From positions 1 to 64,000 of the forward strand of contig NZ_KQ948871.1 of NCBI RefSeq assembly GCF_001514215.1: DNA of 64,000 nucleotides, given 5' to 3'. Under the pieces are notes generated by a model. It was not told where the DNA came from and did no database searches. It saw only the letters and a program-made list of their open reading frames with translations. Shown piece by piece: positions 44,737 to 52,705 of the stretch. A program made the translations under genes and the position numbers. This DNA comes from Streptomyces bungoensis (GTDB taxonomy: Bacteria > Actinomycetota > Actinomycetes > Streptomycetales > Streptomycetaceae). Position 1 is the stretch's first letter. Every line of letters starts with the position of its first letter.

Positions 44737-45384
44737 ATGGAGGCCCTGCGACCCGTCCCCCGCACCCTGCTGCGCGACCGTGCCTACGCGGCGATCCGCG
44801 ACGCCATCGTGGCCGGCGAGATCGAGCCGGGCGCGGTGGTGCGCGACGCCGACCTCGCCGAGCGGCTCGGGCTGTCCCGGGCGCCGGTGCGCGAGGCGTT
44901 CGCCCGGCTCGTGGACGAGGGGCTGCTGGAGAGCAAGCCGCAGAGCTACACCCGGGTCACCCCGCTCCTCGCCGCCGACGTGCGCGACGCGGCGGCCGTG
45001 GTCGGCGCGATGCACGAACTGGTCACCCGGATCGCCGTGCCCCGGCTGCGGGAGGCGGACCTGGCGGCGATGCGCGCGGCCAACGAGCGGTTCGCCGCGG
45101 CCGTGCGCGCCGGTGACGTGGACGAGGCCCTCCGCGCCGACGACGACCTGCACGACGTGCTGGTGGCGGCGGCCGGGAACCGGGCGGCCGCCGCCACCGC
45201 GGCCCGCTACACCCCGCTCATCCGCCGTCTGGAGCGGCAGCGCTTCGGCGAGGGCGGATCCTGCCGCTCGGCAGGACTGCACGAACGGCTGATCGAGGCC
45301 TGCGCCGGCGGTGACGTGGCCGGCGCGGTCGCCGTCACCGCGGAGATCTGGCGCACGCTCACGGCCCTGGCCGACCCCGACTGA
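44737..45384 (+). CDS. GntR family (FCD) transcriptional regulator
   Basis: A 215-residue FadR-subfamily regulator. The winged helix (about 10-75) contains AYAAIRDAIVAGEIEPGAVVRDADLAERLGLSRAPVREAFARLVDEGLLESKP. The FCD ligand domain (about 85-210) contains DDDLHDVLVAAAGN and LHERLIEACAGGD with the His metal/ligand residues. ATG 44737 lies 8 bases after TAACAT (44723-44728), so a leaderless mRNA is likely. It lies 17 bases upstream of the ACC deaminase gene in one operon, and is its likely regulator. Confidence 0.9.
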   Translation: MEALRPVPRTLLRDRAYAAIRDAIVAGEIEPGAVVRDADLAERLGLSRAPVREAFARLVDEGLLESKPQSYTRVTPLLAADVRDAAAVVGAMHELVTRIAVPRLREADLAAMRAANERFAAAVRAGDVDEALRADDDLHDVLVAAAGNRAAAATAARYTPLIRRLERQRFGEGGSCRSAGLHERLIEACAGGDVAGAVAVTAEIWRTLTALADPD

Positions 45385-45401
45385 CCGACCCTGGAGGCCC
45401 C

Positions 45402-46421
45402 GTGTCCCTGCCCGAGTCCCTGTCGTCCCACGCCCGCTACCCCCTCCTGTTCGGACCTTCCCCGGTCCACCCCCTGGAGCGGCTGACCGCCCACCTCGGG
45501 GGTGCCTCGCTGTGGGCGAAGCGGGAGGACTGCAACTCCCCGATCGCCTACGGCGGGAACAAGACCCGCAAGCTGGAGTACCTGGTCGCCGACGCCCTCG
45601 CCCAGGGCTGCGACACGCTCGTGTCGATCGGCGGCGTGCAGTCCAACCACACCCGCCAGGTCGCCGCCGTCGCCGCCCGCGCCGGACTGAAGTGCGTGCT
45701 GGTGCAGGAGAGCTGGGTGGAGTGGCCGGACTCCGTCTACGACAAGGTGGGCAACATCCTGATCAGCCGGCTCGCCGGGGCCGAGGTGCGGCTCGTGCGG
45801 GCCGGGTTCGGGATCGGGTTCAAGGAGAGCTGGGAGCAGGCGCTGCGGGACGTCGAGACGGCGGGCGGGAAGCCGTACGCCATCCCGGCCGGCGCCTCCG
45901 ACCACCCCCTCGGCGGCCTCGGGTTCGCCCGCTGGGCGCACGAAGTCGCCGAGCAGGAAAGGGAACTGGGCGTCTTCTTCGACACCGTCGTCGTCTGCTC
46001 GGTGACCGGGTCCACTCAGGCCGGCATGGCCGCCGGCTTCCGCGCGCTGGAGGAGGCCGGCGGCCGGCCCCGCCGCGTCCTCGGCGTCGACGCCTCCGCC
46101 GAGCCCACCCGGACCCGCGAGCAGATCGCCCGCATCGCCCGGGCGACGGCCCGGCTCATCGGAGTGCGGGGGGAGGTGGACGTCGAACTGGACGAGCGCT
46201 ACCACGCCGGGACGTACGGCATCCCCGACGAGGCCACCCTGGAGGCGATGCGGCTGGCCGCCCGCACCGAGGGCATGGTCACCGACCCGGTGTACGAGGG
46301 GAAGTCGATGGCCGCTCTCGTCGACCTCGTCCGCCGCGGCGAGATCGGCAAGGACTCCACCGTCCTCTACGCCCACCTCGGCGGCCAGCCCGCGCTGAAC
46401 GCGTACAGCGCGCTGTTCTAG
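45402..46421 (+). CDS. acdS: 1-aminocyclopropane-1-carboxylate deaminase
   Basis: A 339-residue PLP enzyme splitting the plant ethylene precursor ACC to 2-oxobutyrate and ammonia. PLP lysine K54 in YGGNKTRKLEY; S81 in VQSNHTRQVAAVAARAG. Tyr298 and Glu299 in DPVYEGKSM and Leu326 in YAHLGG correspond to the residues that separate true ACC deaminases (Glu/Leu) from D-cysteine desulfhydrases. GTG 45402 follows GGAGG. Its last 4 bases overlap the stop of the convergent MFS gene. It suggests a plant-associated soil lifestyle. Confidence 0.92.
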   Translation: MSLPESLSSHARYPLLFGPSPVHPLERLTAHLGGASLWAKREDCNSPIAYGGNKTRKLEYLVADALAQGCDTLVSIGGVQSNHTRQVAAVAARAGLKCVLVQESWVEWPDSVYDKVGNILISRLAGAEVRLVRAGFGIGFKESWEQALRDVETAGGKPYAIPAGASDHPLGGLGFARWAHEVAEQERELGVFFDTVVVCSVTGSTQAGMAAGFRALEEAGGRPRRVLGVDASAEPTRTREQIARIARATARLIGVRGEVDVELDERYHAGTYGIPDEATLEAMRLAARTEGMVTDPVYEGKSMAALVDLVRRGEIGKDSTVLYAHLGGQPALNAYSALF

Positions 46422-47863
46422 GCCCGCCGCCCAGGCGGTCTGCGGCCGCCCCTGAGCACGGTGGCCGCCACCAGCAACGCGGCCACCGCGATCAGCGCGC
46501 CCGCCCCGAACGCGCGGGACGCCCCGTGGGTGAGGATCTCGTCCGGTGTCCCGGTGGCGTGCCGGGTCGCCGTGCCGTAGACCGTGACCAGGGCGGACAG
46601 TCCCACCGTGCCGCCCAGCCACTGCAGCGTCTGCAGCAGGCCGGAGGCGGCGCCCGCCTCGCGCGGTTCGACGGCGGCCAGGATCACCGCGTTCAGCGGC
46701 ATGAAACTCAGTCCCATCCCCAGGCCCACGAGCAGCAGCGGGCCGAGCAGCCCGGTGGCGTAGCCGTCACCGGGCCGCAGCCACCACAGCAGGCCGGTCC
46801 CCGTGGCGGCCAGCGCGATGCCGGTCAGCAGCACCGGCTTGGTCCCGAACCGGGCCAGCAGGCGCGGCACCAGCCGTACGGTCGTGAACATCACCAGGGT
46901 CAGCGGCAGGAAGGCGAGGCCGGCGCGCAACGGGCTGTAGCGCAGCACCTGCTGGCAGAACAGGGTGAGGAAGTAGAAGGCGCCGAACATGCCCGCGGGC
47001 AGCAGCAGGATGGCCGCGTAACCGCCCGCGCGGTCGCGGTCGGCGAACAGGCGCAGCGGCATCACCGGCTGGTCCGCCCGGGACTCGGCCAGCAGGAAGG
47101 CGGTCAGCAGCACGGCCGCCGCGGTGAAGGCCAGCAGGGCCCGGGTGTCGCTCCAGCCCGCCTGGGAGACCCGGATGAACGCGTACACCAGCGACCCCGT
47201 GCCGGCCGTCCCGGTGAGCGCGCCCGGCAGGTCGAAGCGGCCCGCGTGGCGCGGGGTCTCGGCGACGAAGCGGGGCAGGGCGAGGACGAGGGCGACGCCG
47301 ATGGGCACGTTGACGAGCAGCGCCCAGCGCCAGGACGCCCAGGTGGTGAGCGCGCCGCCGAGGAGCAGGCCGACGGAACCGCCGATGCCCGCCGTCGAGG
47401 AGTAGACGCTCAGCGCGCGGTGGCGGCGCGGGCCCGCGGGGAACCCGGCGGTGATCAGGGCGAGGGTGCTCGGGGCGATCAGCGCGGCGCCCACGCCCTG
47501 GAGCGCGCGGGCGGCCAGCAGCAGGCCGCCGCCGGTGGCGCTCCCGCCGAGCAGGGAGGACAGGGCGAACAGCAGGACGCCCGCGGTCAGGGTGCGGCGG
47601 CGGCCGAGGACGTCGCCGACCCGTCCCCCGAGCAGCAGCAGGCCGCCGAAGGCGAGGGTGTAGGCGTTGAGGACCCAGGACAGGCCGGTGCGGCTGAAGC
47701 CGAGACCGCGCTGGATGTCCGGCAGCGCGACGTTGACGACGGTGGAGTCGACGCCGACCATCAGGTAGGCGGTGACGACGACGAGGAGGGTGGTGCCGAG
47801 CCGCGCGGCCGGTGCGGGCGGAGACGGCTGCGTGGTGGCGGACGGCGCGGGCGGGGTGGACAT
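46418..47863 (-). CDS. MFS drug exporter (DHA2, EmrB/QacA type)
   Basis: A 481-residue, 14-TM proton-driven exporter. Family motifs: VDSTVVNVALPDIQRGLGFS (motif D1), GGRVGDVLGRRRTL (motif A), ALQGVGAALIAPSTLALI (motif C-like) and the Arg-rich cytoplasmic loop. ATG 47863 was chosen; an in-frame extension to 47932 has no family sequence. Divergent from a tetR gene 151 bases away, with a large inverted repeat between, the normal layout for drug-inducible efflux. Confidence 0.93.
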   Translation of the reverse strand: MSTPPAPSATTQPSPPAPAARLGTTLLVVVTAYLMVGVDSTVVNVALPDIQRGLGFSRTGLSWVLNAYTLAFGGLLLLGGRVGDVLGRRRTLTAGVLLFALSSLLGGSATGGGLLLAARALQGVGAALIAPSTLALITAGFPAGPRRHRALSVYSSTAGIGGSVGLLLGGALTTWASWRWALLVNVPIGVALVLALPRFVAETPRHAGRFDLPGALTGTAGTGSLVYAFIRVSQAGWSDTRALLAFTAAAVLLTAFLLAESRADQPVMPLRLFADRDRAGGYAAILLLPAGMFGAFYFLTLFCQQVLRYSPLRAGLAFLPLTLVMFTTVRLVPRLLARFGTKPVLLTGIALAATGTGLLWWLRPGDGYATGLLGPLLLVGLGMGLSFMPLNAVILAAVEPREAGAASGLLQTLQWLGGTVGLSALVTVYGTATRHATGTPDEILTHGASRAFGAGALIAVAALLVAATVLRGGRRPPGRRA

Positions 47864-47946
47864 GAGGGTCTCCCGGTCTGGGCGTCCCCGGGCACGCGCG
47901 TTCACGGGCAGGGCGAACTGCCGGCGAAGCACGACGAACGGAAAAG

Positions 47947-47995
47947 CGGGGACTGTCTCCGTTTAGTGCTCGATAAGATACGGAGACAGTCCCCG
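47947..47995. promoter_or_regulatory. Large inverted repeat, TetR operator between mfs and tetR
   Basis: Sixteen-base perfect arms CGGGGACTGTCTCCGT (47947-47962) and ACGGAGACAGTCCCCG (47980-47995) around a 17-base AT-richer spacer. Each arm includes CTGTCTCCG. Position between divergent mfs and tetR, 20 bases before the tetR ATG, points to autorepression plus control of the exporter. The long arms could seat a pair of dimers. Confidence 0.75.
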
Positions 47996-48014
47996 GTTCG
48001 CAAGGAGTTACTGG

Positions 48015-48587
48015 ATGGCCCAGAGCAGGCCCATGCGCGCGGACGCCCGGCGCAACTACGACCGGTTGCTGGCGGCGGCGACGGAAGCCTTCGCCGAGCA
48101 GGGGGAGAACGCGTCGCTCGACGACATCGCCAAGCGGGCGGGCGTCGGCTCCGGCACGCTCTACCGGCACTTCCCGACGCGGCTGGCGCTGCTGGAGGCG
48201 GCTTACGTGGACCGCATCGAGGCGCTCGGGGCGCGGGCCGACGAACTGGCGGAGGAACTGCCGCCGGGCGAGGCACTGACGGAGTGGCTGTACGAGCTGG
48301 GCGTCGCCACGATCCGGATGCGGGGGATGAAGGCCCTGCTGGGCTCGGCGGTCGCGGACGGCAGCTCGGCCGCCCTGACGGCGTGCGGTACGGCGATGAA
48401 GGGCGCGGCGGCCCGGCTGGTGGAGGCGGCCCAGGCGGAGGGCACGCTCCGGGCCGACCTCGAACCGGTGGAGCTGCTGAGGCTCGGGCACGGCGTGACG
48501 ACGGCGTCGGAGCTGGCGAACGGGCAGGGCCGGGAGCTGCGCCGGTATCTGACGCTGCTGACGGAGGGGCTCCGGCCGGCCGGGTGA
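48015..48587 (+). CDS. TetR family transcriptional regulator
   Basis: A 190-residue TetR-type repressor. The N-terminal HTH (about 8-55) reads ARRNYDRLLAAATEAFAEQGENASLDDIAKRAGVGSGTLYRHFPTRLALLEAAY. The C-terminal ligand domain (SbtR-like, DUF-type) has ALLGSAVADGSSAALTACG and ELLRLGHGVTTASEL. ATG 48015 with AAGGAG upstream. Likely controls the divergent MFS exporter through the inverted repeat at 47947-47995. Confidence 0.93.
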   Translation: MAQSRPMRADARRNYDRLLAAATEAFAEQGENASLDDIAKRAGVGSGTLYRHFPTRLALLEAAYVDRIEALGARADELAEELPPGEALTEWLYELGVATIRMRGMKALLGSAVADGSSAALTACGTAMKGAAARLVEAAQAEGTLRADLEPVELLRLGHGVTTASELANGQGRELRRYLTLLTEGLRPAG

Positions 48588-48600
48588 GGTCCCGCTCGCG

Positions 48601-48638
48601 AGGACGGCCGCCGGCCCCTCGGGGCCGGCGGCCGTCCT
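48601..48638. terminator. Strong bidirectional terminator
   Basis: A perfect 18-base inverted repeat AGGACGGCCGCCGGCCCC / complement, with only 2 unpaired bases at the tip (a real loop opens 4). It lies between the convergent tetR (ends 48587) and TerD-like gene (ends 48656). Confidence 0.85.
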
Positions 48639-48655
48639 GCGCAGGACGGGTGCGG

Positions 48656-49876
48656 CTACAGGGCCCTGGCCCCCGGTTCCACCATGTTCCGTACCGTGCG
48701 GGCCTTCACGAACTCGCCCAGGGCCGTCATCTCCCACTCCCCGGAGAACTGGCGGATCAGCTTGGCCATCATCACACCCGTCTGCGGCTCGGCGTTGGTG
48801 AGGTCGAAGCGGACCAGCTCCTCACCCGTGGCCGCGTCCAGCAGCCGGCAGTAGGCCTTGGCGACCTCGGTGAACTTCTGGCCGGAGAAGGAGTTGACCG
48901 TGAAGACCAGGCCGGTGACCTCCTGGGGGAGCCGGCCGAGGTCGACGGTGATCGCCTCGTCGTCGCCCGCGCCCTCCCCGGTGAGGTTGTCACCGGAGTG
49001 CTGGACCGCGCCCTTGAGGATCTTCAGCCTGCCGAAGTAGCAGCTGTCGAGGTGGTTGCGCTGCGGCCCGTAGGCGATCACCGAGGCGTCCAGGTCGATG
49101 TCCCTGCCGCGGTACGCGGGCTCCCAGCCGAGGCCCATCCGCACCTGGGACAGCAGCGGGCGGCCGCCCTTGACCAGGGACACCGTCTGGTTCTTCTGGA
49201 GACTGACCCGGCCCTTGTCCAGGTTGATCTTCCCGGCGCCGGGCGCCGGCGCCGGCGGGGCGGCCGGGGCCGGCGGCACCGCCTGCTGCGGCTGGGCGGG
49301 CGGTGCGGCCGGAGCGGGCGGTGCGACGGGGGGAGCAGGCGGAGCGGCGGCCGGGGCGGCCGCGGCGGCGGCCGGTTCCTCCACCGTCACCCCGAAGTCC
49401 GTCGCGATGCCGGCCAGCCCGTCGGCGTACCCCTGGCCGACGGCGCGGGCCTTCCAGGCGCCGTTCCTGCGGTAGATCTCCACGACCACCAGAGCCGTCT
49501 CGGTGCCGAGCCGCGGCGGCGTGAACGTGGCCAGCACGGCCCCGCCGTCCGCGTCACGCACGGTGGCCGTCGGCTCGATGCCCTGGAAGGTCTGGCCGGC
49601 CGCGTCCGGGCTGGCGGTGACCACGATCTTCTCGATCTCCGGCGGCACCGCGGCGGTGTCGACGGTGACCGCGTCGGGCGCGGCGCCGCCGCCGGACGTG
49701 TAGCTCACGCCCGGCCCGCTGGGCTGGTTGTAGAAGATGAAGTCGGCGTCGGAGCGCACCTTGCCGTCGGCGGCGAGCAGCAGGCCCGACACGTCGAGCC
49801 GCACCGGTGCGGCGACGTCCACCGTCACTCGGGCGACCGACAGAGGGATGTTCGAGCCAGGGGTCATAGCTGTCAT
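48656..49876 (-). CDS. Tandem TerD-domain stress protein
   Basis: A 406-residue cytoplasmic protein with two TerD-type Ca-binding domains. The first (about 1-180) contains SDADFIFYNQPSGPGVSY and ALVVVEIYRRNGAWKARAVGQGYADGL. The second (about 225-400) contains VSLVKGGRPLLSQVRMGLGWEP, DLDASVIAYG and VFTVNSFSGQKFTEV. Between them is a Pro/Ala linker of roughly 45 residues (about 182-226). The order is TerD-like/TerD. ATG 49876 (or ATG 49867). Such proteins belong to the ter stress/tellurite system; no other ter genes are nearby. Confidence 0.92.
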   Translation of the reverse strand: MTAMTPGSNIPLSVARVTVDVAAPVRLDVSGLLLAADGKVRSDADFIFYNQPSGPGVSYTSGGGAAPDAVTVDTAAVPPEIEKIVVTASPDAAGQTFQGIEPTATVRDADGGAVLATFTPPRLGTETALVVVEIYRRNGAWKARAVGQGYADGLAGIATDFGVTVEEPAAAAAAPAAAPPAPPVAPPAPAAPPAQPQQAVPPAPAAPPAPAPGAGKINLDKGRVSLQKNQTVSLVKGGRPLLSQVRMGLGWEPAYRGRDIDLDASVIAYGPQRNHLDSCYFGRLKILKGAVQHSGDNLTGEGAGDDEAITVDLGRLPQEVTGLVFTVNSFSGQKFTEVAKAYCRLLDAATGEELVRFDLTNAEPQTGVMMAKLIRQFSGEWEMTALGEFVKARTVRNMVEPGARAL

Positions 49877-49938
49877 GCCGGGTGAACGAACGACATCACT
49901 TTGCCGTTCCCTTACCGACGCGGTGCCCCCCGATCGGC

Positions 49939-50928
49939 TCACGGCACCACGACGATCTTCCGTCCCACGCCCGCCGCGAACTGCTCCAGCGCCTCCGGGT
50001 AGCGCTCCAGCGGGATCCGGTCGCTGATGAACACCTCCGGGTCCAGCACCCCGCCCGCGAACAGTTCCGCCGCGCGCTCGAAGCTGTGCAGCACGGCCAT
50101 CGAGCCCGTGATGGTGATCTCCTGGTTGTAGATCCGGTACGGGTCGATCGTCACCCGGGTCGCGTAGTCCGCCACCCCGAACTGCAGGAACGTCCCCGCC
50201 TTGGCCACCCGGTCCAGGCCGTCCTGGATCGCCGCCGCGTTGCCCGTGGCGTCCACGACCACGTCCCAGCCCTGGGGGCGGTCCAGTTCGTCCGCGTGGG
50301 CCGCCGAGGCGGAGACCCCCAGACGGCGGGCCGTCTCCAGCCGGCCGGGGTTGAGGTCCACGACGTCCACGCTCGCCGCGCCGGTCCGCTTGGCCAGCTC
50401 CAGCATCATCAGGCCCATGGTTCCCGAGCCGTAGATCAGGACGTGCGCGCCGAGCCGGGACTGCAGGACGTCGTAGCCGCGGACGGCGCAGGAGAGGGGT
50501 TCCACCAGGGCCGCGTCCTGGGTGCGGACGTGCTCGGGCAGCTTCACGCAGTTGGCCACCGGTGCGAGGGCGTACTGCGCCGCGCCGCCCGCGGTCGTCA
50601 CGCCGATCGCGGCCCACCGCTCGCAGAGGTTGTTGTGGCCGGTACGGCAGTAGCGGCACTCGTAGCAGTGCAGGGACGGGTCGACGGCCACCCGGTCGCC
50701 GACCGCGACCTCCGTGACCTGGGTGCCGACCCCGACGACCTGCCCCGCGAACTCGTGGCCCGGCACGATCGGCAGCTTCGGCGCGAACTCGCCCTGGAGG
50801 ATGTGCAGGTCGGTGCCGCACAGGCCGCACGCGGCGACCTCGACGACGACCTCGCGGGGGCCGGGGGTCGGGTCCGGGACCTCGGTGACGACGGCACGGC
50901 CCACGGACTCGATGACGGCGGCCTTCAT
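49939..50928 (-). CDS. Zinc-dependent alcohol/polyol dehydrogenase
   Basis: A 329-residue MDR-family dehydrogenase. Catalytic zinc in EVAACGLCGTDLHIL and GHEFAG. Structural zinc in LHCYECRYCRTGHNNLCERW (C-x2-C-x2-C-x7-C). Rossmann fold VLIYGSGTMGLMMLELAKR. It is the last gene of the DeoR-regulated importer operon, ATGA-coupled to the MalG-like permease. It probably oxidises the imported polyol or sugar alcohol to a ketose; exact substrate unknown. Confidence 0.92.
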   Translation of the reverse strand: MKAAVIESVGRAVVTEVPDPTPGPREVVVEVAACGLCGTDLHILQGEFAPKLPIVPGHEFAGQVVGVGTQVTEVAVGDRVAVDPSLHCYECRYCRTGHNNLCERWAAIGVTTAGGAAQYALAPVANCVKLPEHVRTQDAALVEPLSCAVRGYDVLQSRLGAHVLIYGSGTMGLMMLELAKRTGAASVDVVDLNPGRLETARRLGVSASAAHADELDRPQGWDVVVDATGNAAAIQDGLDRVAKAGTFLQFGVADYATRVTIDPYRIYNQEITITGSMAVLHSFERAAELFAGGVLDPEVFISDRIPLERYPEALEQFAAGVGRKIVVVP

Positions 50929-51770
50929 TTCACGGCTCCAAGCGACAGGCCCTGGACCAGCTTGTCCTGGGCGGCGAACCCCGCGGCGAGCACGGGCAGG
51001 GACACGACGAGCGACGCGGCGCACACCTTGGCCAGGAACAGGCCCTGGCTGGTGATGAAGCCGGTCAGGAAGACGGGGGCGGTCTCGGCGACCACGCCCG
51101 TCAGGACCCGGGCGAACAGCAGCTCGTTCCAGCTGAAGATGAAGCAGATCAGCGCCGTCGCCGCGATGCCCGGCAGGGCGATCGGCGCCACCACGCGCGC
51201 CAGGATGGTCGGCAGCCGGGCGCCGTCGATCTGCGCCGCCTCGATCACCGCGACCGGGACCTCCGCCAGGAAGGACTGCATCATCCACACGGCGATCGGC
51301 AGGTTCATCGAGGTGTAGAGGATGACCAGCAGCCAGATGTTGTCGAGCATCCCGGCGTTCTTGGCGAACAGGTAGACGGGCAGCAGGCCCGCTACCACCG
51401 GCAGCATCTTCGTGGACAGGAAGAAGAACAGCACGTCCGTCCACTTCCGCACGCGGCGGATGGAGAGCGCGTACGCCGCCGGGAAGGCCAGCAGGAGCAC
51501 GAAGAGGGTCGAGGCCACCGACGCCGTGACCGAGTTGATCAGCGCCGGCCAGGGGCTGGCGCCGCCGCTCACGCCGAAGAAGTCGCGGTAGCCGTCCAGG
51601 GTCAGGGCGGCGGTGAAGGACGGGGGGTTGGCGGCGGCGTCCGCCTCCGAGTGGAACGAGGTCAGGGCCATCCAGGCGATGGGCAGGAAGAACAGCAGCC
51701 CGACCAGCCAGGCGACCAGGCCGAGGCCCGCTCCACCGCGGCCGCGGACCCGTACGGCGACGGTGCTCAT
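50925..51770 (-). CDS. Polyol/sugar ABC transporter permease (MalG type)
   Basis: A 281-residue six-TM permease with the EAA loop in VAVIEAAQIDGARLPTILARVVAP. N-terminal GLVAWLVGLLFFLPIAWMALTSFHSE and C-terminal AAQDKLVQGLSLGAVK are typical. Overlaps its neighbours at both ends (ATGA). Resembles the sorbitol/mannitol importer group as judged by operon content. Confidence 0.93.
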   Translation of the reverse strand: MSTVAVRVRGRGGAGLGLVAWLVGLLFFLPIAWMALTSFHSEADAAANPPSFTAALTLDGYRDFFGVSGGASPWPALINSVTASVASTLFVLLLAFPAAYALSIRRVRKWTDVLFFFLSTKMLPVVAGLLPVYLFAKNAGMLDNIWLLVILYTSMNLPIAVWMMQSFLAEVPVAVIEAAQIDGARLPTILARVVAPIALPGIAATALICFIFSWNELLFARVLTGVVAETAPVFLTGFITSQGLFLAKVCAASLVVSLPVLAAGFAAQDKLVQGLSLGAVK

Positions 51771-52705
51771 GCGCGTGACACCTCCTCACGGAACAGGGAC
51801 GACACCACGCGCAGCGCGAAGGTCGCGATGACGATCGAGCCGATGACCACCAGGACGCCCGCGGCCGAGGCGAGACCGTTCTCGTGCGCCTGGTAGAAGC
51901 TCTGGTAGACGGTGTACGGCAGGTTGGCGGTGCCCAGGCCGCCGGACGTGATCGTGAAGACCGCGTCGAAGTTCTGGACGATGTAGATCGAGCCCAGCAG
52001 GGCGCCGAGTTCGAGGTAGCGGCGCAGATGCGGAAGCGTCAGGTGGCGGAAGACCTGCCAGTCGCTCGCGCCGTCCACCCGCGCGGCCTCGATCTGCTCG
52101 TGGTCGCGGCTCTGCAGCCCCGCCAGGAGGATCAGCATCATGAACGGTGTCCACTGCCACACCAGTGAGGCCTCGACGGCGAGCAGCGGAGTGTGGGAGA
52201 TCCAGTCCGGCTGAGGACCGCCCACATAGTGCAACAGCCCGTTGAAGAGACCGTATTCAGGGTTGTACAGCACGTGTTTCCACAGCAGGGCGGCGGCCAC
52301 CGGCACCACCAGGAACGGGGCGATCATCAGCGTGCGCACCACGCCGCGGCCCCGGAAACTCCGGTTGAGCAGCAGCGCGACGGCCAGGCCGAGGACCAGG
52401 CTGACCAGGACGACCGTGACCGTCAGCAGGATCGTCGTCCACACCGAGTGGCGCAGGTCCGGGTCCGTGACGACCTGCCGGTAGTTGTCGACGCCGGTGA
52501 AGTGACGGTCCTTCGGATACAGGGCGTTCCAGTCGAAGAACGAGATCACCAGGGTGGCCACGAACGGCAGCTGGGTCACCACGATCATGAAGACCAGCGC
52601 GGGCAGCAGAGGCGCCCGGGTGGCCCACGCGCGCATACGGTTCGACGGCCGGGCCGCCGGCCTCGCGGTGGCGGCGGCGACCCGGGCGGAGGTGGTGACG
52701 GTCAT
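51767..52705 (-). CDS. Polyol/sugar ABC transporter permease (MalF type)
   Basis: A 312-residue permease, of normal length for the family (contrast the 453-residue one at 8264). TM1 in APLLPALVFMIVVTQLPFVATLVISFFDWN, EAA loop EQIEAARVDGASDWQVFRHLTLP. ATG 52705 overlaps the binding-protein stop. Forms the channel with the following MalG-like permease. Confidence 0.93.
   Translation of the reverse strand: MTVTTSARVAAATARPAARPSNRMRAWATRAPLLPALVFMIVVTQLPFVATLVISFFDWNALYPKDRHFTGVDNYRQVVTDPDLRHSVWTTILLTVTVVLVSLVLGLAVALLLNRSFRGRGVVRTLMIAPFLVVPVAAALLWKHVLYNPEYGLFNGLLHYVGGPQPDWISHTPLLAVEASLVWQWTPFMMLILLAGLQSRDHEQIEAARVDGASDWQVFRHLTLPHLRRYLELGALLGSIYIVQNFDAVFTITSGGLGTANLPYTVYQSFYQAHENGLASAAGVLVVIGSIVIATFALRVVSSLFREEVSRA

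Noticed and set aside
45402..46421. D-cysteine desulfhydrase.
   Set aside because: Glu299 and Leu326 match ACC deaminase rather than the Ser/Thr pair of the desulfhydrases.
47947..47995. A rho-independent terminator in the mfs/tetR gap.
   Set aside because: The gap is between divergent starts, the spacer is 17 bases and no gene ends there; an operator fits better.
45311..49885. A 1,524-codon open frame on the plus strand.
   Set aside because: It lies across acdS, the MFS gene, tetR and the TerD gene in other frames or strands and has low-complexity Arg/Gly/Pro composition, a shadow of high-GC codon bias.
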